Below, one piece after another: positions 9,060 through 17,354 of a stretch of 64,000 nucleotides of DNA. How positions within the stretch are numbered: position 1 is the first letter of the stretch; each line of letters begins with the position of its first letter. A program made the position numbers and the translations under genes. This DNA comes from RYN-230 sp963844695 (lineage in GTDB: Bacteria > Actinomycetota > Actinomycetes > Streptosporangiales > Streptosporangiaceae): NCBI GenBank assembly GCA_963844695.1, contig CAWJPL010000007.1:221098-285097 (forward strand), in the 5' to 3' direction. A model generated the notes under the pieces. That model had not been told where the DNA came from. It saw nothing but the letters and a program-made list of their open reading frames with translations, and searched no databases.

Positions 9060-9788
9060 TCAACCTGGACGCCGTGCGACGAAGACCAGCTCACGACCGG
9101 GCCGGTCGGGTGCGTCACGCAAATCGTCCACGATGAATCCGGCCGCCATCAGGGAATCGGCGACCTCGTCGCACTGCCGGAAGCGCAGCGTCAACTCTGA
9201 GGTCAGGGTCACACTGTCCGCCTCGAACGTGAAGCTTGACCGGAAGGACACCAGGTCACCGCGGATGTCGGTCACCTCGGACCACGACTCGACTGCGCCA
9301 ACCCCGGGAACGACGGCCCGCGACAGCGAGCCAGCGCGATTCCATTGCCGCCACGCCTGCGCGGCCGGATCACGGGTCTCGAAGACCAGGCGCCCGCCAG
9401 GCCGGAGAGCGGCACGGGCAGTCCGCAGGGCTGCGTCCCACTCGGCGTCCGTGATAAAGACCTGGGCGACGTTCCCCGTCATCGTCGCGAGATCGACCTG
9501 GAGCGGCGGCAGGCCGGCCGCATCGCACCGCAGCCAGCGCACCTGATCGGCACCCGGCTTGGCCCGGGCCACATCAAGCGAGGCGCCCGCCGGGTCCACC
9601 CCAATGACATGCACGCCACGGCCTGCGAGAAGGCAGGCGAAGGTGCCTGTGCCGCACCCGATGTCCAGGACGCTGCGGGCCCCGAACTCGGCGGCGATCG
9701 CCGCGTACACCAAGAGGTCGTCGCGGTCAGGATCAAGGGGATCGTAGACCCTGGCCAGCCGCGGCTCCTCGAACAGCGCATCCGCCAT
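9060..9788 (-). CDS. Class I SAM-dependent methyltransferase
   Basis: The 242-aa protein has the Rossmann motif I VLDIGCGTGTFACLL near residue 40, an acidic loop (HVIGVDPAGASL) and motif IV-like DLATMTGNVAQVF. The rest matches small-molecule methyltransferases of the UbiE/SmtA type. The substrate is unknown. The ATG at 9788 lies 19 nt downstream (in gene direction) of a ychF 3'-end copy, so this gene is the leftmost of the co-oriented cargo groups next to ychF. The frame is intact. Confidence 0.8.
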   Translation of the reverse strand: MADALFEEPRLARVYDPLDPDRDDLLVYAAIAAEFGARSVLDIGCGTGTFACLLAGRGVHVIGVDPAGASLDVARAKPGADQVRWLRCDAAGLPPLQVDLATMTGNVAQVFITDAEWDAALRTARAALRPGGRLVFETRDPAAQAWRQWNRAGSLSRAVVPGVGAVESWSEVTDIRGDLVSFRSSFTFEADSVTLTSELTLRFRQCDEVADSLMAAGFIVDDLRDAPDRPGRELVFVARRPG

Positions 9789-9806
9789 GAAGGCACTCCG
9801 CAGGCG

Positions 9807-9833
9807 CTAGACGTTGAAGCGGAACTCGACCAC
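9807..9833 (-). repeat. ychF 3'-end copy 4
   Basis: On the minus strand the segment reads GTG-GTC then GAGTTCCGCTTCAACGTC and TAG, encoding VVEFRFNV-stop exactly as at the end of ychF. The 22 bp from 9809 to 9830 are identical to 13005-13026. Just upstream (gene sense) it reads YRRRN instead of the resident YVMRDGD. It marks the boundary between the methyltransferase and VapBC groups. Confidence 0.85.
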
Positions 9834-9879
9834 GTTCCGTCGCCGATACGCATGTACGGAGCCGCGACCCCGACGTTCC

Positions 9880-10251
9880 TCAAGGCTCTTCGGCATGGGC
9901 GGTTCCACCGTCCCGACATACCGCGAGCAACCGCTTATCGCGCGTCCACAGCCGTGCTCCGCCGACCAGCATGACGGAGCCGAGCAGGTGTACATCCACG
10001 GCACTCAGTCCACGCCCCCAAAGCTGACGCCCATCCACCAGCGCCATCACTTCCTGATGCGTCAGGACCGGGAACCCCGTGAGGCTCTCAAGGAGGGTCA
10101 GCACCCGGTCGCGTCGCTTGATCGACCCGAGCGCCAGTTCCTCGATCACGGCACGATGACATCCGACCTGATCGTCACGGAGGAGCGCAACGAGTGACGG
10201 CTCGGAGGCATGGAAGTGGTCGATCCAGATCGAGGTGTTGACCAGGATCAC
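9880..10251 (-). CDS. VapC-type PIN-domain toxin
   Basis: The 123-aa product is a PIN-domain ribonuclease typical of type II toxin-antitoxin systems. It starts MILVNTSIWIDHF, keeps the acidic pair context VIEELALGS, the central LSAVDVHLLGS, and the late LWTRDKRL. The first catalytic Asp of the usual VDTS motif is Asn here (VNTS), which may lower activity. The GTG start at 10251 overlaps the VapB stop as GTGA, so the two are translationally coupled. The gene pair sits between two ychF 3'-end copies, typical cargo for a mobile region. Confidence 0.85.
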   Translation of the reverse strand: MILVNTSIWIDHFHASEPSLVALLRDDQVGCHRAVIEELALGSIKRRDRVLTLLESLTGFPVLTHQEVMALVDGRQLWGRGLSAVDVHLLGSVMLVGGARLWTRDKRLLAVCRDGGTAHAEEP

Positions 10252-10445
10252 CTGGCGCCGTCCCGCCGGCGCGGCGCCGCGGTTGCGTCACTGTCCGAGC
10301 CACCTAGGGCCGCCAGGCGCTTGGCGCTCTCCACACGGATCAAGGTTTTCAGTCCGTCGCGCAAGAGCGCGGACCTCTCCGTGATGCCCGTCAATTCAGC
10401 CGCGCGCGCCAGGATCTCGTCATCGATGGTGACTGTGGTTCTCAT
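10248..10445 (-). CDS. VapB-type antitoxin
   Basis: The 65-aa protein starts MRTTVTIDDEILARAAELTG, the ribbon-helix-helix-like N-terminus of VapB antitoxins of the MRTTVTLD group, followed by a basic and acidic tail that would wrap the toxin. The ATG at 10445 is preferred over longer in-frame starts because the family begins exactly there. The first gene of a two-gene operon with the PIN toxin; such antitoxins usually repress their own promoter. Confidence 0.85.
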   Translation of the reverse strand: MRTTVTIDDEILARAAELTGITERSALLRDGLKTLIRVESAKRLAALGGSDSDATAAPRRRDGAR

Positions 10446-10552
10446 CGAGACCTCCGCACCTAAAATAGCATCATCTGACGCTCTCAATGATGCCACATCT
10501 TGAGTGGCGCGGACAGCCGCGGTTGACGGCGCCATGTCAGAGCGGAATACGA

Positions 10553-10576
10553 CTACACATTGAAGCGGGACTCGAC
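10553..10576 (-). repeat. ychF 3'-end copy 3 (diverged)
   Basis: Minus-strand reading gives GTCGAGTCCCGCTTCAATGTG then TAG in two pieces of the ychF frame: VESRFNV-stop. Compared with ychF, one Phe codon changed to Ser and two silent or near-silent changes occurred, yet frame and stop are kept. It separates the VapBC group from the sigma factor/protease group. Confidence 0.7.
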
Positions 10577-10602
10577 CCGGGTCTCGCACACCCTGACCGC
10601 CA

Positions 10603-11349
10603 CTATCGTCCGGAAGTACAGCCCTGGGTGGAGACCGGCACCGTCGCGTTGGCGCCCGCGTTAGCGTCGGCCCGTACCTCAGAGGCGGTGAGCACGAACC
10701 CCGTGTCCGATCCGTTGTTGGCCTGGCCGGCAAGCCGTAGCGGCTTCAGGTTCAGGCCGGGCACGTAGAGCACGGCGATGTCGATCCGCGGGTCGTAGAA
10801 GACCACCCTGGCGCGGTAGGTCACGCCGTTGGCCCTGGTCACCGTCAGCCCCCGGGTGACGCCGGCGACCACGTGCGCGTTCGTGATCACGTGCTGGGGG
10901 GCGTAGACGAAGCCGGATCCCTCGATGTCCCTGCCGCACTCAAGGGCGGAGCCCAGAACCTTCACGACGCGGCTCTCTGCCGCCTGGGCGCCGGGGCTGC
11001 TCAGCACGGCCGGATCCGGTGCTGGGACATTCACCAGGTGCACCTTGCCAATGCCGCTGAACACCTGCGTGAAAGACCCGCTGGCCAAGGTACTCCTGGC
11101 CTGGTGGCCGACGAACACCGATACCAGCGCAATCACCGCAACGCTCGCGGCGGCGGTCAGCGGAACCAGCCACCTCCAAGGGTGACCGATTCTGGACCCT
11201 TGGATGCGAACGAGGCTATCGCCGGACGTTATGACGTCCGCAGCGGCGCCCCAAACGGGGCTGTCGCTGGCCGTCATGACGTCCGCAGCGGCGCCGAAGG
11301 CGTCCTTGAGCCGGTCCCCAGTCCGCGTGATCTCATCCTGACTCGTCAT
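10603..11349 (-). pseudogene. Membrane-anchored trypsin-like protease, truncated; coupled to a sigma factor
   Basis: The 248-aa product starts MTSQDEITRTGDRLKDAF, a cytoplasmic start like that of proteins encoded next to SigE-family sigma factors, then a duplicated GAAADV segment, one membrane helix (WLVPLTAAASVAVIALVSVFV) and a trypsin-like domain. His (VITNAHVVAG) and Asp (DPRIDIAVL) of the catalytic triad are present. The domain then breaks at NNGSDTGFVLTASE and stops before any GxSGGP motif, so the serine is missing. The end lies about 27 bp from a ychF 3'-end copy, suggesting truncation by rearrangement. ATG overlaps the sigma factor stop as ATGA. Probably non-functional as a protease. 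Confidence 0.6.
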
Positions 11350-11854
11350 GACGTCTCCTTCAGCGCGCGGGCTAGGGTCGCGAGGCCTCGAGCGGTAGTG
11401 GACTTGACGGTGCCGGGGCTGATGCCGAGCATGGCGGCGATTTCCGCCTCTGACAGCTCCAGGTAAAAGCGGAGCACCAGTACTTCCCGGCGCCGCGGGG
11501 GAAGAGCCGCCAGCGCCGCCAGGACCTGCCTGCGGTCCTCGGACAGCATCGCGGCTTCTTCCGCGGTCAGCGGCGGGCAGGGTGAGTGCTTTCGGCGTGA
11601 CGGCGGATCAGCAGCCGCCGCCGTAGCGCGCTACGGCAACTGTGGACCAGTGCAGCACGCAGGTAGGGCAGCAGGTCGCCGTCCATCGGGTGCTTGCGCT
11701 GGTGCATTCGCACGAACACGTCCTGGACGACGTCTTCCCCGCTGCCCCTATCCCCGAGGATGAACGCGGCCAGCCGGACGAGTCCGGCTTGGTGCGCCTG
11801 GAACACCTCACCGAGGTCCTCGGCGGAACTCAACGTGGGTTTCATGTACACCAC
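11346..11854 (-). pseudogene. SigE-family ECF sigma factor, one frameshift
   Basis: Two overlapping-in-sense pieces make one sigma factor. The first (11854 to about 11567) holds region 2 with GSGEDVVQDVFVRMHQR. The second (11549 to 11346) holds region 4 with LPPRRREVLVLRFYLELSEAEIAAMLGISPGTVKS, the helix-turn-helix for the -35 element. One base change near 11567-11577 would join them through PPLTAEEAAM. Together they give about 169 aa, the normal length for this short family. An ATG at 11845 is an alternative to the GTG at 11854. It is coupled to the truncated protease gene, so the pair was probably a sigma factor with its membrane partner. Confidence 0.7.
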
Positions 11855-11994
11855 ACGAACTGCGCCCGTCTCCGGTTGCCCGCCACTGGGAAATTACCGC
11901 CGCGATGGATGTTCGCTGACTCGCTGACTCGCTGCGGCAGATCGTAATGTGCACGTTCCGGAGGTGGTGGTGCGCCCTACGCCGTCACGTCTGG

Positions 11995-12024
11995 TCAGAC
12001 GTGGAAGCGGAACTCGACCACGTC
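11995..12024 (-). repeat. ychF 3'-end copy 2
   Basis: Minus-strand reading is RDVVEFRFHV-stop (TGA), one residue (His for Asn) off the ychF C-terminus. Identity with the resident ychF end extends past the stop through TGGTCAGAC. The flank inside the gene (VYRQRD) resembles copy 4 (AYRRRN) more than the resident YVMRDGD. It separates the sigma factor group from the GNAT group. Confidence 0.85.
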
Positions 12025-12125
12025 GCGCTGCCGATAAACATCACCACAACGATGGTCAGCGCGGACCCAGCGGGGTAGGCGTGACTCATGTTCGATGGCT
12101 TCCAACTTGACCGCGTTCCCTGTGG

Positions 12126-12671
12126 TCACAGCGGCGCGAGGATCATCAGGATCTCGTCTCTGGTGTCGTCGGGGGCGAACCGGAGCTTGCCGGGCCAGCG
12201 GCCTGTTACCTGCCAGCCGAGCCGCCCGTAAAAGCCTTCGAGGCCCATTCCGCCGCGCACCGCCAGGTGGAGCTGCTCAAGGCCCATCTCGTCACGGGCA
12301 ACTTCCCTCAGCCGGCTCATCAGGGCCGATCCGATACCTGCGTTCCGGCGCATGAGCTGCGTCTGCAAGTGGCTGACCACACCCCAGTGCGCGATGAGAG
12401 GGCTGGGGTCGCGGCTGAGGGCCACCCAGCCCGCGAGGGCGCCACCGACACGGGCGAGCAGTATCCGGCTCTGGCTTTGGTTGAGGCGGCCCGCAAGGGC
12501 ATCGACTGCCGGCCGGACGTGACTTGCGTCGACTGGGGGAAACGGGAATCCCGCCGCGCCGCCGGCGTTCGTGACCGCTACCCAGCATGCGGTCAGCTCC
12601 TGCCTCACCGCTGGATAGGCCTCACCTGGGCGGGTGAGCTGGGTTATGTCGAGGTCCTCGCGGTTCGTCAT
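12126..12671 (-). CDS. GNAT-family acetyltransferase
   Basis: The 181-aa protein has the acetyl-CoA-binding motif A context HLQTQLMRRNAGIGSALM near residues 105-125 and the late LEGFYGRLGWQVTGRWPGKLRF, typical of GNAT enzymes. The substrate cannot be read from sequence. It lies between ychF 3'-end copies 1 and 2, co-oriented with ychF, with a broken second GNAT gene beside it. Confidence 0.75.
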   Translation of the reverse strand: MTNREDLDITQLTRPGEAYPAVRQELTACWVAVTNAGGAAGFPFPPVDASHVRPAVDALAGRLNQSQSRILLARVGGALAGWVALSRDPSPLIAHWGVVSHLQTQLMRRNAGIGSALMSRLREVARDEMGLEQLHLAVRGGMGLEGFYGRLGWQVTGRWPGKLRFAPDDTRDEILMILAPL

Positions 12672-12689
12672 GACCCGACCGTCTCACCC

Positions 12690-12984
12690 AGAGGTGACAA
12701 TTCCCGCGGCGCTTCACGACGGCACGGCGTCGTGAAAGAACACATGCTCAGGATCGCCGTCGTCAAGGCCTGAGGCGCTACGAAGAGCAGGTTAACGAAG
12801 TCGCTGTGGTAGAAGTGGCCGGGCCTGATGCCTAGGAAGCCGACGATCTGACCGTGCTCGACGGTAACCAGGCTGGCTCGTTCCCGGACGAGCGCCCGGA
12901 TCTCCTCGCGCCTGCCGGGCCCTGGGGATCGATGACCACCATGGCACCGACGTCGGCGGCCTGCGCGGCGCGGAATTCAGCCAT
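12690..12984 (-). pseudogene. GNAT-family acetyltransferase remnant
   Basis: An ATG at 12984 opens MAEFRAAQAADVGAMVVIDPQ, a typical GNAT start, but the frame is lost near 12918. In the next frame it continues as REEIRALVRERASLVTVEHG and IVGFLGIRPGHFYHSDFVNLLFVAP, then fades before motif A. So it is a frameshifted, 3'-truncated acetyltransferase directly behind ychF. Confidence 0.65.
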
Positions 12985-13002
12985 GGTGAGCCTGCACGAT
13001 GG

Positions 13003-13026
13003 TCAGACGTTGAAGCGGAACTCGAC
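13003..13026 (-). other. Resident ychF 3' end (copy 1), candidate attachment site
   Basis: The sequence encoding EFRFNV-stop with 5 bp beyond it is the reference copy for the repeats at 11995, 10553 and 9807. Direct repeats of a gene 3' end, with short co-oriented gene groups between them, are the usual footprint of site-specific integration that restores the target gene. No integrase is visible in the window. Confidence 0.55.
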
Positions 13027-14094
13027 GACGTCGCCGTCGCGCATCACGTAGTCCTTGCCCTCCATGCGCACCTTGCCGACCGCGCGGGCCGCGGTGAGCG
13101 AGCCGGCCGCCACCAGGTCATCGAACGCCACCACCTCGGCCTTGATGAAGCCGCGCTGGAAGTCGGTGTGGATGACGCCGGCCGCTTCCGGGGCGGTCGC
13201 CCCGATCGGGATCTCCCAGGCCCGGACCTCTTTCGGCCCCGCGGTCAGGAAGGTCATCAGGCCCAGGGCGCTGAACCCCGCATGTGCGAGGCGGTTCAGC
13301 CCCGGCTCCCCCATCCCGAGCTCGGCGGCCATCTCGGCCACTTCGTCCTCGGGCAGTTCAGCCAGCTCCGCCTCGGTCTTCACATCCAGGAAGATCACCT
13401 GAGCCGGGGCAACCTGCGCGCCCAGCTTGGCCCGCAAGTCCTCATCCGCCAGGCCGGCCTCGTCCATGTTGAACACGTACAGGAAGGGCTTGGCGGTCAG
13501 CAGATGAAGGTCGCGCAGGTCGGCGAGGTCGATCCCGGCCCCGGCCGCTCCCGCGAACAGCGTCGTGCCCCCGTCGAGCAGTTGCTGCGCGGCGGCCGCG
13601 GCATCAGCTGCCCGCTGGCGCTCCGGGTTCCGGGCGAATTTCGCTTCCTTAACGAGACGTGGTACTGCCTTTTCCAGGGTCTGGAGGTCGGCCAGGATCA
13701 GTTCGGTGGCCACGGTGTCGATGTCGCGCCCAGGCGAGACGTCGCCGTCTACGTGGCTCACGTCCGGGTCGGCGAACACCCTGACCACCTGGCAGATCGC
13801 ATCGGTCTCGCGGATGTGCGCGAGGAACTGGTTACCCAGCCCCTGCCCCTGGGACGCCCCGCGGACCAGGCCCGCGATATCCACGAACCGGGCGGTGGCG
13901 GGCACGATCCGGGCCGAGTCGTAGAGCGCGGCCAGGACAGCGAGACGCGGATCGGGGATGCCGACGATCCCGACGTTCGGGTCGATCGTCGCGAAGGGGT
14001 AGTTGGACGCCAGCGCGTTGGCCCTCGTCAACGCGTTGAACAAGGTGGACTTGCCGACGTTGGGCAGGCCGACGATGCCGATCGAAAGACTCAC
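13003..14094 (-). CDS. ychF: Ribosome-associated ATPase/GTPase YchF
   Basis: This is a full-length 363-aa member of the Obg-related YchF family, cytoplasmic and ribosome-associated. G1 is GLPNVGKST at residues 8-16, G3 is in VDIAGLVRGA, and the family-specific G4 NMDE is present in place of NKxD, which explains ATP preference in known members. The C-terminal TGS domain ends YVMRDGDVVEFRFNV. GTG start at 14094. Its last ~22 bp recur three times in the next 3.2 kb, so the 3' end is both a coding end and a probable integration target. Confidence 0.95.
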   Translation of the reverse strand: MSLSIGIVGLPNVGKSTLFNALTRANALASNYPFATIDPNVGIVGIPDPRLAVLAALYDSARIVPATARFVDIAGLVRGASQGQGLGNQFLAHIRETDAICQVVRVFADPDVSHVDGDVSPGRDIDTVATELILADLQTLEKAVPRLVKEAKFARNPERQRAADAAAAAQQLLDGGTTLFAGAAGAGIDLADLRDLHLLTAKPFLYVFNMDEAGLADEDLRAKLGAQVAPAQVIFLDVKTEAELAELPEDEVAEMAAELGMGEPGLNRLAHAGFSALGLMTFLTAGPKEVRAWEIPIGATAPEAAGVIHTDFQRGFIKAEVVAFDDLVAAGSLTAARAVGKVRMEGKDYVMRDGDVVEFRFNV

Positions 14095-14173
14095 CTGCGC
14101 GAGTCTAGAGCGGATCGCCGGGTGGGCCTGCCCGGCTGGCGCCCCTGTGTGGCACCGACCAGCCGCCGCGGGG

Positions 14174-15242
14174 TTAGGGCAGCTGGCCGATCCGGTTCAC
14201 GATGGCCAGCTTCACGACGGCGTCACCGGAGTAATTCCTCGGGTTCTCGCCCAGGTACGTCGTCCTGTCACCCATATAGGCCCCGGTGCGCGGATTAAAG
14301 ATGATCATGGCGGTATCACCCGGGGCGATGGCCTGCCCGTCGCTGACCTGCCAGCGGATCCCTATTCCGTGCCGCCCCACCGCGTCAACGGCGTCCGGCA
14401 CCACGGTGAAGCCGGGGGTGCTGGCCATGAAGTCATACATCGCGGCCAGCTGCCGGGGTGTCAGGTAGGTCGTCCCGAGCAGGTCGTCGATGTCGTGGCC
14501 CAGCATGTCCACCTCGGCGACCGTGTCCCCGATGGTCACCTGCTGAGTCCGCTCCAGGTAGCCGCGCATCGCATGAGGCGCTGGTAGGCAGGCCAGGGAG
14601 ATACGCCTGGATCGGTGTACAGCGCTGCCAGCCGTCGGTACCACCACGAATCGCGGGGGCGTCCAGGTGCTCCCAGCCGTCTCGGCAGCCAGGGAGGTAG
14701 GCCCAGGTCCCGCCGCCGATCCCGCGGACCAGGCCGGTCCGGGTGCCGTCAATCGACAGCCACGACTGGTACAGATGCCCACCGCGCTCGCGGATGGCGT
14801 GGTAGAGGAACTGATCCGGTCGCGGCGGCCCGCCGGGCTGCCGGCGGGCCGCGGCGGCGGCGAGGTCCAGAACATGCGCGGAGACGGCGTCGATCCTCGG
14901 CGGCACCAGGGCAGGCGCAGCCGGGCCGCGCGTGCTGACCAGCAGGGCGGCGCCGGCCGCCACGGAAATCGCGAGCCCGGCCAGACCCAGCCGCCGCCAG
15001 GCGCCCCAGCGGGCCCGGCCTCGCGGCCTGGGCGTCCGGGCCGGAGCGGGTGCCGGGGCGATGGCGGCCCGGCGGCCGGACTCCGGTGTGCCGCCCGGGG
15101 CGGGCGCCGCGCCTGCCGGGCGGGCCGCGACGCGTTCGGCCGCGATCGCGGCGAGGAGGCGCTCGCGGGCCGGCCCGAGGCTGTCCAGGGCCGGCAGCGG
15201 TATCTCTGGCCGCAATTCCGTCACCACGTCAAGGTCAGTCAT
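14174..15242 (-). pseudogene. CU044_5270-family membrane protein, one frameshift
   Basis: The N-terminal part (from the ATG at 15242, MTDLDVVTELRPEIPLP) has an Ala/Pro-rich stretch, one membrane helix (LGLAGLAISVAAGAALLV) and an extracytoplasmic domain reading to DGWQRCTPIQAYLPGLP. The frame is lost near 14570-14580, and the next frame continues MRGYLERTQQVTIGDTVAEVD to VVKLAIVNRIGQLP. Joined, it is a typical member of the family that is encoded beside ECF sigma factors. Its ATG overlaps the sigma factor stop by 8 nt, so it is probably its anti-sigma or sensor partner. Confidence 0.7.
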
Positions 15243-15843
15243 TGCTGAGAATCTCCCTGAGTGTCCCGGCGGCTGCGGTATCGGCCAGCGCGGCACGGAC
15301 CACGCCGCGCGCCCGGTTGAGCCGGGACCGGACGGTGCCGACTGGAATGCCGAGCGCGTGGGCCGTCTCGTCGTATGTCAACTGCTCCCAGGCGATGAGC
15401 AGCAGCACATCGCGGTCGCCCGCGCTCAGCCCGGCCAGCGCGGCGGCCAGAAGACCGCGCATCGCGCCGGCCGTCACGTCGGCCGCCACCCGGTCTCCGT
15501 GCCCCGGGTGATCCAGTTCGGGTACCGCCGCCTGGCGGATCCGGACCTGCCTGACCTCTTCCCGCCGGTGCTGGCTGATCAGGTGCGTGGCGATCCCGTA
15601 CAGCCAGGGCCGCGCGTCGCGGTAACTCTGGTCGTAGCTGGCCCGCCGGCGGAAGGCGGCGAGGAAGGTCTCCGCGACGACGTCGTCGGCGGCCTGGGGA
15701 CCGGCCCGCCGCCCGGCGTAGCGGTGGATAAGCGGCGCGTGCCGGTCGAACAGCACCGCGAACCGGTCCGGCTCCGCCAGCGACTCCGCGATGACCGTGG
15801 CGTCGTCAGCCAGCCCCGGCCCGCCTGGCAGCGAGCCGGTCAT
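15235..15843 (-). CDS. ECF RNA polymerase sigma factor
   Basis: About 202 aa from the ATG at 15843. Region 2 includes ADDVVAETFLAAFRRRASYD and the conserved ARPWLYGIATHLI, and region 4 has LSAGDRDVLLLIAWEQLTYDETAHALGIPVGTVRSRLNRAR. This is the group whose neighbour is a CU044_5270 protein. An upstream in-frame extension exists but has no better start. Cotranscribed and coupled with the membrane partner. Confidence 0.9.
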   Translation of the reverse strand: MTGSLPGGPGLADDATVIAESLAEPDRFAVLFDRHAPLIHRYAGRRAGPQAADDVVAETFLAAFRRRASYDQSYRDARPWLYGIATHLISQHRREEVRQVRIRQAAVPELDHPGHGDRVAADVTAGAMRGLLAAALAGLSAGDRDVLLLIAWEQLTYDETAHALGIPVGTVRSRLNRARGVVRAALADTAAAGTLREILSND

Positions 15844-16031
15844 CGCCGGTTCTCGGTCATGAGCTGGCCCTCTCGCGGTGGATGCCCCACCCGTTATCCG
15901 CGTGTCCGACGATATGAGTTCACGCCCGCGCCGGGCGGATAGCCGGCGCGCGGGCTGGGCGGCCGCACCCGGGAGCTGGCCAGGCGTGTCGGACAGGAAA
16001 CTGTCAGTGGCCGCTGCCAGCATGGCGGACC

Positions 16032-17354
16032 ATGGACGTCTTCTGGATGTTCGCCCTGCTGGTGCTGGGGGGCGTGGTCGGTGCCGCCCTCGGGTACCTG
16101 TACGCCCGTGGCCGGCTGGCCAGCATGACCGCCGACCTGACCGGGCAGGCCCGCGCCGCCGAGGAGCGCGCACGGTCCGCCCAGGACCGGGCGGCCATCA
16201 TGGAACGCGCCGCCCAGGAGCGGGCCGAGCTGATCGACGGCCAGCTCGCCGAGCGCTTCCAGGCCATGTCGGCGCAGGCGCTCGACCGCAGCGCCACGAT
16301 GTTCCTCGAGATCGCCGAAGGCCGGCTCAGCGCCGCCAACGCCAAGGCCGCAGGCGAGCTGGAGAGCCGCCGGGCCGCGGTCGAGCACCTGGTTCAGCCG
16401 CTGCGGGACACCCTGGCCAAGGTGGAGGACCAGCTGCGGCAGACCGAGGAAGCCCGGCACCTGTCCCACGCCGCCCTGACCGAGCAGATGAAGATCACCC
16501 GGCAGAGCTCGGACGATCTGCGTACCCAGACCCAGGCGCTGGTGACCGCGCTGCGACGGCCGGAGGCCCGCGGCCGGTGGGGTGAGATGCAGCTGCGCCG
16601 GGTGGTGGAGTTGTCCGGGATGGCGCCCCGGTGCGACTTCGACGAGCAGGTCAGCGTGCAGACCGCCGAGGGCGTGTTGCGCCCCGACATGGTGGTGCGG
16701 CTGGCCGGCGGCAAGAACATCGTGGTCGACTCGAAGGTCTCGCTCGCGGCCTACCTGGAAGCGGCCGAGACCTCGGACGAGGTGGTCCGGGCGGCCCGGC
16801 TGGACGCCCACGCCCGGCATCTGCGCGAGCATGTGGACCGGCTCGCGGCGAAATCGTACTGGGCCACGGTCAGCCCCGCGCCGGAGTTTGTCGTCCTGTT
16901 CATCCCTGGCGAGGCGTTCCTGGCCCCCGCACTAGAGCATGATCCCGCGCTGCTGGAACACGCGATGGCCCGCAAGGTGCACATCGCCACGCCTACCACC
17001 CTGGTCACGATGCTGCGGACCGCCCAGTACGCGTGGCAGCAGGACGCACTAGCCGAGAACGCGCGGGCCGCGTTCGACCTGGGCCGTGAGCTCTACGAGC
17101 GGATCTCGAGCCTGGGGCGGAACATGGACCGCCTCGGCCGTGCCCTCTCCTCCGCAGTCACCACGTACAACCAGACCGTTGGCTCACTAGAGAGCAGGGT
17201 CTTGGTCAGCGCGCGCCGTCTGAGCCAGCTCGGCGTAGTGGACGGGGAGCTGGAGGCTCCCGCGCTCATCGAGGAGGCCACCAGGACACTGTCTGCTCCC
17301 GAACTGTCTGCTCCCGAACCTGTGCCACCCCCGAACTGGGCGCCCCCGAACTAG
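16032..17354 (+). CDS. rmuC: DNA recombination protein RmuC
   Basis: The 440-aa product has one N-terminal membrane helix (MFALLVLGGVVGAALGYLY), a long coiled coil to about residue 170, and the RmuC nuclease-like core with GRWGEMQLRRVVELSGM, VVDSKVSLAAYLEA and FIPGEAFLAPALEHD. RmuC limits inversions at short repeats. The C-terminus runs into a 15-nt repeat (APPNW units), and the stop TAG lies inside a repeat unit where the others read TGG, so the tail may once have been longer. Confidence 0.9.
   Translation: MDVFWMFALLVLGGVVGAALGYLYARGRLASMTADLTGQARAAEERARSAQDRAAIMERAAQERAELIDGQLAERFQAMSAQALDRSATMFLEIAEGRLSAANAKAAGELESRRAAVEHLVQPLRDTLAKVEDQLRQTEEARHLSHAALTEQMKITRQSSDDLRTQTQALVTALRRPEARGRWGEMQLRRVVELSGMAPRCDFDEQVSVQTAEGVLRPDMVVRLAGGKNIVVDSKVSLAAYLEAAETSDEVVRAARLDAHARHLREHVDRLAAKSYWATVSPAPEFVVLFIPGEAFLAPALEHDPALLEHAMARKVHIATPTTLVTMLRTAQYAWQQDALAENARAAFDLGRELYERISSLGRNMDRLGRALSSAVTTYNQTVGSLESRVLVSARRLSQLGVVDGELEAPALIEEATRTLSAPELSAPEPVPPPNWAPPN

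Noticed and set aside
9807..10004. 65-codon minus-strand frame ending VVEFRFNV
   Set aside because: It overlaps the VapC 3' end in another frame. Only the last codons mean anything, as a ychF-end copy.
10553..10590. tRNA T-arm-like CGGGTCGAGTCCCG
   Set aside because: The loop has six rather than seven bases and no acceptor, D or anticodon arms surround it. It is part of the diverged ychF-end copy.
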